In this document: positions 23,191 to 31,953 of the stretch, piece by piece
How the letters are laid out: each line of letters starts with the position of its first letter
Numbering within the stretch: position 1 is the first letter of the stretch
Assembly: GCF_019966495.1 (NCBI RefSeq)
Contig: NZ_JAIMIA010000044.1
Location: 1 to 38,924, forward strand
DNA length: 38,924 nucleotides
Direction of reading: 5' to 3'
DNA from: Tateyamaria pelophila
Lineage (GTDB): Bacteria > Pseudomonadota > Alphaproteobacteria > Rhodobacterales > Rhodobacteraceae
Program-made: the position numbers and the translations under genes
Notes under the pieces: generated by a model
What the model saw: only the letters and a program-made list of their open reading frames with translations
Databases searched by the model: none
What the model was told of the DNA's origin: nothing

Positions 23191-24161
23191 CCGAGGCCAT
23201 CAAACTGACGGGACTTTCCAAGTCGTTTCCTGTGGGAAAACGCCTGTTTGGACCACCCAAGGCGATGGTCCATGCGGTCGAACCGCTCGATCTGACGGTG
23301 AAGATCGGCGAGACCTTGGGCATCGTGGGAGAATCCGGTTGCGGCAAGTCCACGCTTGCAAAGATGCTCGTCGGGCTGTTGCCGCCCACGACCGGACAGA
23401 TTGAAATCGAAGGGGCGGTTCTGGACAATGCGGACCCCGCAATTTTTGGCAAGCGCATCCAATATGTGTTCCAGGACCCGATCAGCAGCCTGAATCCGCG
23501 CAAGACGATCCGCCAGATCATGGAAGTACCGCTGCGTCGGCTCCACAACCTCGACAAAACGGCCCGCGCGGCGCGCATTCGTGAGATCTTCGCAGCCGTG
23601 AACCTGCGCGAAGAGTTCCTGGATCGCTACCCGCACGAGTTCTCCGGCGGGCAGGCGCAAAGAATCGGGATTGCACGGGCCTTGGCAGCCGAGGCGCGTA
23701 TCCTGATCCTGGATGAACCCGTCTCCGCACTGGATGTGTCGGTGCAGGCGCAAGTGCTGAACCTGCTGGCCGATCTCAAAAAAGAGTTTGGACTGACATA
23801 TCTCTTCATCAGCCACGATCTTGCGGTGGTCGAGGCCGTCAGTGATCGTGTCGCGGTCCTGTATTTCGGAGCGATCGTCGAAGTCGGAGCAGCACGCGAC
23901 ATCTTTGCCAACCCGCGCCATCCCTATACCGCCCTGCTGGCTCAGAGCGCGCCGGAGGTTGGACGCCCCATCGCAGCGCCCGAGACCGCAGAGACAGAAT
24001 TGCCCGATCCAATGTCGCCGCCTCTGGGCTGCGCATTCAATGAACGCTGTGCGTTCGCCTCGGATCGATGCCGACGTGAGAAACCCGCGCTGGCAGCCGA
24101 TGGGAGTGGGCGGGACTTTGCCTGTTTCAACCCTTTGGCGGCAAGTCAGGAAGACGGCTGA
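23187..24161 (+). CDS. Peptide ABC transporter ATPase, DppF type
   Basis: The protein is a 324-residue nucleotide-binding subunit. Walker A is GESGCGKS, the Q-loop region is QYVFQDPISSLNPRKTI, the signature is FSGGQAQRIGIARAL and Walker B is ILILDEPVSALDVS, followed by SHD. The C-terminal cysteine cluster (CAFNERCAFASDRC) is the family's oligopeptide-transport extension. I place the start at the ATG overlapping the previous stop (ATGA), giving a normal length; a frame open further upstream is an artefact inside the previous gene. It probably pairs with the DppD half of the fused protein. Confidence 0.92.
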   Translation: MTEAIKLTGLSKSFPVGKRLFGPPKAMVHAVEPLDLTVKIGETLGIVGESGCGKSTLAKMLVGLLPPTTGQIEIEGAVLDNADPAIFGKRIQYVFQDPISSLNPRKTIRQIMEVPLRRLHNLDKTARAARIREIFAAVNLREEFLDRYPHEFSGGQAQRIGIARALAAEARILILDEPVSALDVSVQAQVLNLLADLKKEFGLTYLFISHDLAVVEAVSDRVAVLYFGAIVEVGAARDIFANPRHPYTALLAQSAPEVGRPIAAPETAETELPDPMSPPLGCAFNERCAFASDRCRREKPALAADGSGRDFACFNPLAASQEDG

Positions 24162-24164
24162 CTT

Positions 24165-24765
24165 CATACAATAATGAGCCAATTTTGCACGTTTGCCGCA
24201 GGAGCATGAAGTTCCGGTTGGTCGGTGGTTTCAGCAGGAAATATCCGTCAAGGATGTCTCCAGCCTATCCCGGCGGCTCCACCGGATACTTGTCGGCCTT
24301 GCCTTCGCCCGGGCCGGTGACACCATGTCACCGATTAAACGCTGTCAGGCATCATCGAGAAATCCCAGCATGGCGGGACGGGCCTAAATCACAGTTGGCC
24401 CATCCGTGGCAAGGTCGGTCTCGGTGAAGGCGTAGAGCGTCGAGGCTTTGGCCGTGACAAAAAGTCTCCGGGAAACCATGAGTTCGAAAAGGGCGATCCT
24501 ATGTGCCCCGTTCAGCACCTGCATCGGCAAGCCACTTGCGCAAGTCGTACATCGGTACCGCGCCGAAATTGTCGAGAAACACTACCATGCCTCGCATCCG
24601 GTCAAGATTGTCCTGGACCGTAACGCCGGTCGGCACCCCCTCATAAAGTTCGAGCGTGCCGACGGGCGTATCAACGATGCTGGGCATGGAGACCGCTTCA
24701 TGAGTCTCTCTGGAAACCTCTGCATGAACCGGAGTGACCGGGGTGAGCGTCAAAAGAGCAACCAA
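24165..24765 (-). pseudogene. Decayed DUF1254 protein, paralogue of the neighbouring gene
   Basis: The first intact frame (88 residues, from a TTG near 24765) has a signal-peptide-like start and the DUF1254 opening (TPVGTLELYEGVPTGVTVQD, then NLDRMRGMVVFLDNF). It stops early. The family sequence continues in other frames: FELMVSRRLFVTAKASTLYA with DGPTVI, then MLGFLDDA followed by a stop and RLIGDM, then GEGKADKYPVEPPG, a second stop and DGYFLLKPPTNRNFMLL. At least two frameshifts and two in-frame stops are present, and the DUF1214 half is missing. The stump ends near the peptide operon's end at 24161. It lies just downstream of the intact DUF1254/DUF1214 gene, which suggests an old tandem pair. 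Confidence 0.82.
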
Positions 24766-24809
24766 GATATGGCCTTTTCACGTCATGGAATGCCCCTTTG
24801 AAACAAGTA

Positions 24810-26420
24810 TCACTCGACCACCTCAATTTCACTGGGTTGCCATGACTTGTCGAAGAACGACGGTAAAGGGCTGTACAGGCGCAAGATGGTAAACCAACCC
24901 TTTTCCGGATCCGTCTGAATCCAGTTGCCCCGATCAACGCCATCGGGCTGTTCAGGTGAGAAATAGACAGTTGTTGTGCCGTCCTCGGCCGCCGTGGCCG
25001 CCGGCGATGGATAACTCTGGCTTCCCGCACGCGGATATTTCTGCGGAGTGGCCAGCATGGAGCGGGTCTGGTTGTCATAGAGCGTAAAGGACCAGAACGC
25101 CTTGGCGGGGATGTCCTTGGGCAGCGTCACCTTGTATGTTTTCGCGCCGTCGAACACGTCTCCGGCCGCGTCCTGAAACCCCATCAGGTACTGCGAACCG
25201 ACTTCCGGTATGTTCATGATCATGCCCGGGCTGTCGAGCGTGTAGCCGTAGTAGAAGGCCGTGCGGCTGTCGAGCGTACGGGCGCCAGTGGGCGGCAGTG
25301 GCTTGAATTCCCCGTCCGAGAAGGCCGGCGGGGGGGTCTCGAAGAAGGCGCCACCTTCCCAGAGCATACTGCCCCATTTCGAATTCTCGTAATAGGCCCA
25401 GTCCGGATGCCGTTCGAAGGGGCGCCAGTTCAGCACCCGCCCGGCGGCCTGGCCAACTGCTGCGGCATCGGTCAGGATCTTCTTCATCCGGTCGTCAGGC
25501 GCGAAGTCCTTGCCCTTGACGATGCCGATGGCCGCAAGTTGCCCGGAAAGCTCCACGTCATAGCTGGTTGCAGGCTCGGCCTGAACGTTCTCGTTGATCC
25601 ATTCGTAAAAACCGAAATCGCTTGGCGGGACGGTGTTGAACGATACCTTGCTCCCCTCGATGAATGTCGTGTCGGGGACTTTCGGATCCTCGCCGAGGCG
25701 AACTTCGCCGGTCAGCGCCTGTGCGATGCTGGTGCCGAAGCCACCCTCCGTATAGGGGTAGATCTTCATGTTGGCTTTGACGTTTTCCACTGCCGGCTTT
25801 GGATCGTTATCCACCAGATAAGCACGCGAGGCGTAGAGGACCCGGTTGGTCTTGGAATGGGCAACGAAGTATCCGCCCTCGGGCAGCGGACCGTCATAGT
25901 CCGGGCCAACGATCAGGTACTTGCCGCCTTGGCCGCGATCGGGTCCCGGGCCGCCGACGTCGATGATCCATGAGAACCACATGTCGTTGATCGTGCCGAC
26001 GCCGTTAGAGGGTTGTTCGATCACCATCGGCCCTTTCGACAGGTCAATGACCGACAGGTAATAGACAGTGTCGGCGTTGCCGGTCAGGAATATGCCCGCC
26101 GAATCCAGAAGCTCAGACGTGATGACAACATCGTTGTAGTCCGCGCCGATGCTCTGGAAGCCCTTGTGGAACCCAAGGGCCGACGCACCGCGAAAGCTGT
26201 TGTTGTACACATTGAGTGCGCGGGTGAAATCGAGCGCGTCGAAGACTGTTTGTGCGGTCTGAGCCGTCGGAGCACCGCGGTCAAATGTGAGTTCGCCAAC
26301 GGAAGTTTGCACCTTATCCGGAACACCGAGCGCATCTATCGTTTCTTTGGAGACTTGAGCGGAGGCGGCTCCCATCGTCAGGATCAGGGCCGCACTGCCG
26401 AGTAGAGTGGATCGAAACAT
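24810..26420 (-). CDS. Exported DUF1254/DUF1214 protein
   Basis: The protein has about 536 residues. The signal peptide (about 1-21) is cleaved near GAASAQ. The N-terminal half carries DUF1254 (TSVGELTFDRGAPTAQTAQT, then GNADTVYYLSVIDLSKGPMV and a KYLIVGPDY motif). The C-terminal part is DUF1214 (AFWSFTLYDNQTRSML and GNWIQTDPEKGWFTILRLYS). The biochemical role of the family is not established. I chose the ATG at 26420, preceded by CGGAGA. The gene is divergent from an AraC regulator that probably controls it. The broken paralogue sits directly downstream. Confidence 0.85.
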   Translation of the reverse strand: MFRSTLLGSAALILTMGAASAQVSKETIDALGVPDKVQTSVGELTFDRGAPTAQTAQTVFDALDFTRALNVYNNSFRGASALGFHKGFQSIGADYNDVVITSELLDSAGIFLTGNADTVYYLSVIDLSKGPMVIEQPSNGVGTINDMWFSWIIDVGGPGPDRGQGGKYLIVGPDYDGPLPEGGYFVAHSKTNRVLYASRAYLVDNDPKPAVENVKANMKIYPYTEGGFGTSIAQALTGEVRLGEDPKVPDTTFIEGSKVSFNTVPPSDFGFYEWINENVQAEPATSYDVELSGQLAAIGIVKGKDFAPDDRMKKILTDAAAVGQAAGRVLNWRPFERHPDWAYYENSKWGSMLWEGGAFFETPPPAFSDGEFKPLPPTGARTLDSRTAFYYGYTLDSPGMIMNIPEVGSQYLMGFQDAAGDVFDGAKTYKVTLPKDIPAKAFWSFTLYDNQTRSMLATPQKYPRAGSQSYPSPAATAAEDGTTTVYFSPEQPDGVDRGNWIQTDPEKGWFTILRLYSPLPSFFDKSWQPSEIEVVE

Positions 26421-26709
26421 CAAAAATCTCCGTTTTCGGAAAGAAGCAAAAATTGGACCTGTTTGAAAGGTTACTTCAGCTGTGGTACCACTTCTGCCCA
26501 TTTCGCGCCATAACCAAGCTTCATCGATAGCTCGGCGACCGGGGTTTTTGTGTCCTGTGCAGGCGCTTCGCTGGGCGCTTTGCTCTGCCGTACGAACGTT
26601 GACGCGATAGGCTGCACTTGGTTTGTTTCGCTGATCGGCCTTATCTTGTGATTGTGGACGATATTTTGAGTAGGATAAGGGTTCTTCCGAGCATTGGAGA
26701 CCGTCGATC
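26421..26709. other. Divergent promoter region with a possible gene remnant
   Basis: The gap between the DUF1254 gene and the AraC gene must hold both promoters. On the minus strand an open frame from about 26640 to the TAA at 26471 would encode a tail ending KTPVAELSMKLGYGAKWAEV, with no clear start and no family I recognise. It may be a remnant or chance. No obvious AraC direct repeats were found. Confidence 0.3.
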
Positions 26710-27747
26710 ATGTCCAAATATTCGATCTGCAGAGCGGCGCACGTGAATGTCTACCTGGATGCCCTCAGGGCAATCGGCGCACCGGTCGATAAAAAACTTG
26801 CAAGCTCGGGCCTCCCCATCTGGATGGAAGAGCATCCGGACGCGCGCGTCAATCAGCCGCTTGCAATGGAACTGGTCGCCGCCTGTGCGGGCGATTTCGC
26901 ACCGATGGAACTGGGTTTTTTTGCTGCTGAACGTGCAACACTCGATACGCTCGATCCATCATTTCAACGTTCTTTGGTCGACGCCATCAGCGGACAAACC
27001 CGGTTGGAAACCCTTATCCGAGGGATCCACCGGGAAGACAGCGCAATGGCAGTGCGCACGCGGCGCGAAGGCGCGCATGTCCGGATCGTTTGCGATATGT
27101 CGCACCTTTCGAACCATCGGCATATCCACTTCAATGAATGGCTGAACCTGCAAGGTATCACTTCGATCATAGGCAGTGTCGCAGGGCGCAAATGGCGGTC
27201 GATCGAATATACCTTCATGTCGCGACACACGCCACCCGATGCGGCTTTGGAGGCTTACGGAAACACGCGGATATTGGTCGGACAGGCCCGGACATCCCTG
27301 CTTGTCGACGCCGACGTCTTGACCCGCCCCTGCATGATCCGCGAAATGACGCCTCCCCGCGCGTGGAAAGATGCGGCGTATCAAGTTGCCAACAATGACC
27401 AGAGCAGTGAACTGTCTCTTACAGACGCGCTGCGTTCGGTCATCCGGCCATACCTTGAGGAAGGCCGGACCGATCTGGATCACATCGCCGAAATGCTGGG
27501 ATTGAGCAGCCGTACCCTTCAGCGCCGCTTGCAGCAGTCAGGGCGAAGCTATTCCGAAATCGTTCAAGAGGCGCGCTTCGAAGTAGCGCGGGACATGCTC
27601 GCCGAGCCAGACGCAAAGATCATCGATGTCGCCATGATGGCAGGATATGAACGGCCGCAGCATTTTTCCCGGGCCTTTCGTCGATTTACGGGCGTTTCCC
27701 CGCGCCAATACCGCAAAGCGACGTCCGCCGCTCTCGGCGAGCCGTGA
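26710..27747 (+). CDS. AraC family transcriptional regulator
   Basis: The 345-residue protein has a C-terminal AraC/XylS double helix-turn-helix (about residues 240-340): LDHIAEMLGLSSRTLQRRLQQS followed by VAMMAGYERPQHFSRAFRRF and TGVSPRQYRK. The N-terminal part (about 20-200) is of the type seen in OruR/arabinose-binding-like AraC proteins, with MELVAACAGDFAPMELGFF. It presumably senses a small ligand and controls the divergent DUF1254/DUF1214 gene. No partner is encoded downstream: the next gene is a convergent pseudogene 28 bases away. Confidence 0.88.
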   Translation: MSKYSICRAAHVNVYLDALRAIGAPVDKKLASSGLPIWMEEHPDARVNQPLAMELVAACAGDFAPMELGFFAAERATLDTLDPSFQRSLVDAISGQTRLETLIRGIHREDSAMAVRTRREGAHVRIVCDMSHLSNHRHIHFNEWLNLQGITSIIGSVAGRKWRSIEYTFMSRHTPPDAALEAYGNTRILVGQARTSLLVDADVLTRPCMIREMTPPRAWKDAAYQVANNDQSSELSLTDALRSVIRPYLEEGRTDLDHIAEMLGLSSRTLQRRLQQSGRSYSEIVQEARFEVARDMLAEPDAKIIDVAMMAGYERPQHFSRAFRRFTGVSPRQYRKATSAALGEP

Positions 27748-27775
27748 GTGTGGAATTTTTTCAAACTCTCCGAGA

Positions 27776-28347
27776 CTATTCAGCAACCGCGTTCCGTGGG
27801 TTCTCGGCCTCTATCAGTTTCTGAAGGTGCCGCCGGAAAAACAGCGGGCCTGCGTCAATTGCGATGTCCACGGTATGCGTGGTTTTATTATGCATGCCTT
27901 TTTGCACTTCAGCCAGGATGTCGCGATCTTCTTCAAACGCCACCTTGACCGAGGCACTCATGTACTGTGACACCTCTTCATCCTCAGGATGCACATTTCG
28001 CATCTGGAACCAGTAGTAGCGGCTTGTGACCTCATCGACCGGCGTCATGAAGTTGTAGCTGTCCATCTGGAAATACTGCCCCACCGGCAGATTGTTCGTG
28101 TCTCCGTCCGTGCCCGCAGGCGTAAAGATCGCCTTGATGTAGGCCAGCGCCGGATAGCGCACTTCATAATACTGTTGGCGGTCGCATTTGCCCTCAAAGG
28201 GCACAAGCCGCTGATAGAAGGGGCAACCTGCGTATCATACATCCAGCGCGAGACGATCACGCTTGCGTCCGTGCCTGTTATCTTCAGGGGTTCCTCTTCG
28301 CAGGCCATGACATCGCACCAAAACGTTTTTGGCTGATCGCCCAACAC
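27776..28347 (-). pseudogene. Rieske oxygenase catalytic-domain remnant (VanA-like)
   Basis: The 142-residue frame matches the C-terminal, iron-binding half of Rieske non-heme oxygenase alpha subunits of the vanillate O-demethylase type: FMTPVDEVTSRYYWFQMRN, then EDEEVSQYMSASVKVAFEED and a C-terminal RRHLQKLIEAE. The preceding sequence (PLKITGTDASVIVSRWMYDT) is in another frame, so there is a frameshift at about 28200. The N-terminal Rieske [2Fe-2S] domain (CxH...CxxH) is absent, and the region beyond about 28350 is AT-rich promoter DNA. This is therefore a truncated relict. Its former substrate, perhaps a methoxylated aromatic, cannot be confirmed. Confidence 0.8.
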
Positions 28348-28512
28348 ATTGAAATTTATAAAAAGTTCAAAAACCTTACAAAACTTGGTGGTCTTTCATT
28401 GAGAACTTGCTCGCCATGCCCTACCCCACACCGGATGGGTCTTGGTTTTACGTCTCCATCGATACAAGCTGATCCAGTAAGGATCGGACAAAAAACAGTG
28501 GAGGATTCACTT

Positions 28513-29499
28513 ATGAAAGTGATTGCAATATTTGCAGCGACGACGCTTGCCGCGACCACGGCGTTTGCCGATGGACATCAGGACCGGACCGGCTGGCCCG
28601 AAAGCTTCACCGTCGCGACGGCATCGCAGGGCGGCACGTATTTTGCCTATGGATCAGGCTGGGCGAACCTGGTTGCCGAAGAATTGGGCCTGACCGGTGG
28701 TGGCGAAGTCACGGGCGGACCTGGCCAGAACATGGCGCTGGTGCACACCGGTGACGCGCAGTTTGGTATGACGACAATGGGCCCGGCCGCCGAGGCGATC
28801 GCCGGCCAGAGCCCGATCGCACCCGGATTGGCGATGACCAATGCCTGCGCGATGTTCCCGATGTACCAGACACCCTTTTCGGTGACGGCGCTCAGTTCCT
28901 CCGACATCACCACGATTGCGGACATTCCCGCGGGAGCGCGCATCGGTTTCGGCCCTGCCGGATCGACCTCGGACACATATTTCCCCCGCATGATGGAAAC
29001 GCTCGGGGTGGAATTTGACCGCCGCAACGGGTCATGGAGCGACCTTGGTGGCCAGCTTCAGGACGGTCTGATCGACGTGATCGCCTTTGCGGCAGGCGTA
29101 CCCGTGCCTGCAGTCAGCCAGCTCGAAGTCCAGACAGATGTCAACATCATCGAGTTCACCGAAGCCGAGCAGGCGACGATCATGGAGGCTTTCCCCGTCG
29201 CCGCGTTTGAGATCGCAGCCAGCACCTACTCGACGCTGGAAGCACCTGCGCGCTCGGTTTCGATGTGGAACTTTGCCATCGCAAACTGCGATCTGCCAGA
29301 CAGCTTTGTGAATGCTGTCGTCGACATCGTGATGTCCGACAATGAGCGGATGATGAACATCCACAAAGCCGCGCGTTCTACATTGCCCGAAAACTGGACA
29401 AAGAACGCAGGCGTGATCGCGTGGCACCCCGGTGCCGCACAGTGGTTCATTGACAATGCAGGTGCCGATATTCCTGCGGATCAAATCCACAGCAAATAA
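28513..29499 (+). CDS. TAXI family TRAP transporter solute receptor
   Basis: The protein has about 328 residues. The signal peptide (about 1-19) ends in AFADG. The family signature is FTVATASQGGTYFAYGSGWANL, with GEVTGGPGQNMALVHTGDAQFGM. It binds a carboxylate-type solute in the periplasm (related receptors bind glutamate or other organic acids) and delivers it to the TRAP permease encoded downstream. The ATG at 28513 has GGAGG about 9 bases upstream; an earlier in-frame ATG at 28399 is unsupported. A perfect hairpin with T-run follows the stop, before the permease gene. Confidence 0.92.
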   Translation: MKVIAIFAATTLAATTAFADGHQDRTGWPESFTVATASQGGTYFAYGSGWANLVAEELGLTGGGEVTGGPGQNMALVHTGDAQFGMTTMGPAAEAIAGQSPIAPGLAMTNACAMFPMYQTPFSVTALSSSDITTIADIPAGARIGFGPAGSTSDTYFPRMMETLGVEFDRRNGSWSDLGGQLQDGLIDVIAFAAGVPVPAVSQLEVQTDVNIIEFTEAEQATIMEAFPVAAFEIAASTYSTLEAPARSVSMWNFAIANCDLPDSFVNAVVDIVMSDNERMMNIHKAARSTLPENWTKNAGVIAWHPGAAQWFIDNAGADIPADQIHSK

Positions 29500-29507
29500 A
29501 CGCGCTT

Positions 29508-29542
29508 TGGTGACCGCATCTTTGGTGTGGTCACCATTTTTT
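29508..29542 (+). terminator. Intrinsic terminator or attenuator between TAXI receptor and permease genes
   Basis: TGGTGACC (29508-29515) and GGTCACCA (29529-29536) form an 8-bp perfect stem with a 13-base loop, directly followed by six T residues. It is a classical Rho-independent terminator placed inside the presumed operon, so partial read-through would keep receptor mRNA above permease mRNA. Confidence 0.75.
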
Positions 29543-29617
29543 CATAATTTGCGACTTTCAAAACCTGCTGAAGACTGCTGTTCTGGCGAACGCGCGGACG
29601 GCCAAGGGAGACGGACG

Positions 29618-31840
29618 ATGACAGATGACGCGAAACAGGATGTCTTGTCCGATGGCCCGATCAAAGTCGAAGGCGTCGACGACGAACCGGTCGAACACAA
29701 CCGCCGTATTTTTGACGGGCGCGCCTATCTGATCATTGCTACGCTTTCAGGCCTCTATGCCATTTTCCACATGGCGGTTCTGAACGGCTGGTCCATCCGA
29801 GCGTGGACCGGCGTTGATATCCCCGGCTTGCCCGTTTTCCCGATGGAGACGTGGAATTTCCGCATCGTACACATCGCGGGGGCGCTGATCCTGGGGTTTC
29901 TGCTCTATTCTGCACGCGCCTTTCCCGATCGCGACAAGGCCGGTTGGCACCCGTTGGATATCGTTGCCTACCTGGCGCTGATCCCTGCATTTTATGCCTG
30001 CTATACGGCGATGACCTTTGCCAACCAGATCGCCGGCGGTGCGATGTGGAACGGCATTGATCCCGGCATCCGCGCCGCAGAAACGTGGCATTACGGTGTC
30101 CCGTTGATCGCAGCGACCGCGATTGGCATCGTCATTGGTTGGATGCGCCCCCGCGTGCGCGGCTCTATTGCGTCAGCTGATCTGGTCCTTGTGGTCTGTT
30201 CTGTGGCGGTCGCGATGTATCTGATCACCATCTTTGGCACCTTGATGCGCAATGCCACCGGCACCCCATTTGCGCCCATCGGGATGAGCCTTGCCGCCGT
30301 GGCAGGCACCGCGCTGATCATGGAAATGACGCGACGGGTTGCGGGCCTTGCCCTGATCGTCATTGCGGGAATTTTCCTGATCTATGTTTTTGTCGGAGAC
30401 CTCTTGCCCGGTTTCCTGAATGCGCCCGACATCGCGTGGCAGCGGTTCTTCAGCCAGGTCTATACCGACGCAGGCATCCTTGGCCCGACAACGGCGGTGT
30501 CCTCGACCTATATCATTTTGTTCATCATCTTTGCCGCTTTCCTGCAGGCCTCCAAGGTCGGTGAATATTTCGTCAACTTCGCCTTTGCGGCAGCCGGGCG
30601 TGCCCGCGGGGGGCCTGCCAAGGTCTCCATCTTTGCCAGCGGCCTGATGGGCATGATCAACGGCACCTCGGCGGGCAATGTGGTGGCGACCGGGTCGCTG
30701 ACGATCCCGCTGATGAAAAAGGTAGGCTACAAGCCAACGACCGCCGGCGCGGTCGAGGCCGCAGCCTCGACGGGGGGCCAGATCATGCCGCCGATCATGG
30801 GGGCGGGCGCCTTCATCATGGCCGAGATCACTGGCATTCCCTACACCGACATTGCAATCGCCGCGATCATCCCCGCAGTTCTCTACTTCGTGTCGATCTA
30901 CTTCATGGTCGATTTCGAGGCCGCCAAGCTGGGTATGCGGGGCATGCGCGAGGATGAGCTGCCAAAGTTCCGGGATATGGTGCGCCGGGTGTATCTGTTC
31001 TTGCCGATAATCATTCTGATCGCAGCGCTTTTCATGGGCTATTCGGTGATCCGCGCGGGCACATTGGCGACAGCGGCGGCAGCCGTTGTCAGCTGGTTCA
31101 CACCCTATCGCATGGGCCTTAAATCGGTCGCCAAGGCATTTGAAATTGCAGGCATCATGTCGATTCAGATCATCGCGGTCTGCGCCTGTGCGGGCATTAT
31201 CGTTGGCGTCATCTCACTGACTGGAGTCGGCGCGCGGTTCTCGTCTGTCCTGCTCAGCATTGCAGATGCAAACCAATTGCTGGCGCTGTTCTTTGCCATG
31301 TGTATCTCCATCCTGCTGGGGATGGGCATGCCCACGACAGCGGCCTATGCGGTCGCCGCGAGCGTCGTGGCTCCGGGACTGGTGCAACTGGGTATACCCG
31401 CGCTGACAGCCCATTTCTTTGTGTTCTATTTCGCCGTTGTCTCGGCCATCACACCTCCGGTGGCCTTGGCCAGTTATGCCGCCGCAGGCATTTCAGGCGC
31501 CAATCCGATGGAGACATCGGTGGCCTCGTTCAAGATCGGCATCTCCGCCTTCATCGTGCCGTTCATGTTCTTTTACAACTCGGCCCTGCTGATGGACGGC
31601 ACATGGTTCGAAGTGATGCGCGCAGGCGCAACCGCGATCTTTGGCGTCTTTCTGCTGTCCTCCGGTGTGCAGGGGTGGTGGGCTGCGAGCCGTGCAAATT
31701 GGCCCATCCGTGGCGGGCTGATCATTGTCGCGCTGTTCATGATCGAGGGCGGACTGGTATCGGATCTGATCGGCATTGGCGGTGCCGTGGCGCTGTTTGT
31801 TCTGTCGCGCGCCACAAGTGCAAAACCGGCGGCGCCGTGA
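29618..31840 (+). CDS. TAXI-type TRAP transporter fused permease (4TM + 12TM)
   Basis: The protein has about 740 residues. The DctQ-like small subunit and DctM-like large subunit are fused, the usual form in TAXI-TRAP systems. The N-terminal part has several helices (about 30-170), and DctM hallmarks follow: GLMGMINGTSAGNVVATGSL and TTAGAVEAAASTGGQIMPPI (the sodium/substrate region), then LLGMGMPTTAAYAVAASV. I start it at the ATG at 29618, preceded by GGGAG; a longer frame back to 29432 has no support. It imports the ligand of the receptor gene 118 bases upstream, driven by Na+. It is the last gene of the pair. Confidence 0.92.
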   Translation: MTDDAKQDVLSDGPIKVEGVDDEPVEHNRRIFDGRAYLIIATLSGLYAIFHMAVLNGWSIRAWTGVDIPGLPVFPMETWNFRIVHIAGALILGFLLYSARAFPDRDKAGWHPLDIVAYLALIPAFYACYTAMTFANQIAGGAMWNGIDPGIRAAETWHYGVPLIAATAIGIVIGWMRPRVRGSIASADLVLVVCSVAVAMYLITIFGTLMRNATGTPFAPIGMSLAAVAGTALIMEMTRRVAGLALIVIAGIFLIYVFVGDLLPGFLNAPDIAWQRFFSQVYTDAGILGPTTAVSSTYIILFIIFAAFLQASKVGEYFVNFAFAAAGRARGGPAKVSIFASGLMGMINGTSAGNVVATGSLTIPLMKKVGYKPTTAGAVEAAASTGGQIMPPIMGAGAFIMAEITGIPYTDIAIAAIIPAVLYFVSIYFMVDFEAAKLGMRGMREDELPKFRDMVRRVYLFLPIIILIAALFMGYSVIRAGTLATAAAAVVSWFTPYRMGLKSVAKAFEIAGIMSIQIIAVCACAGIIVGVISLTGVGARFSSVLLSIADANQLLALFFAMCISILLGMGMPTTAAYAVAASVVAPGLVQLGIPALTAHFFVFYFAVVSAITPPVALASYAAAGISGANPMETSVASFKIGISAFIVPFMFFYNSALLMDGTWFEVMRAGATAIFGVFLLSSGVQGWWAASRANWPIRGGLIIVALFMIEGGLVSDLIGIGGAVALFVLSRATSAKPAAP

Positions 31841-31953
31841 CCCTTGGTCCGAAGGTCCAGTGTGGCTCAAACGGCAGAAGAAGACCCGCCAAAAACTTGA
31901 TCAGGTGGAAGATAGCTGGCACTCTTGATCCCTTGTAAGAGGAGACTGAAACA

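Noticed and set aside
24395-31714. Identical 16-base string TTGGCCCATCCGTGGC at 24395-24410 and 31699-31714
   Set aside because: One copy is near the DUF1254 stump and the other inside the TRAP permease gene, with no extended similarity. Chance or shared codon pattern is enough.
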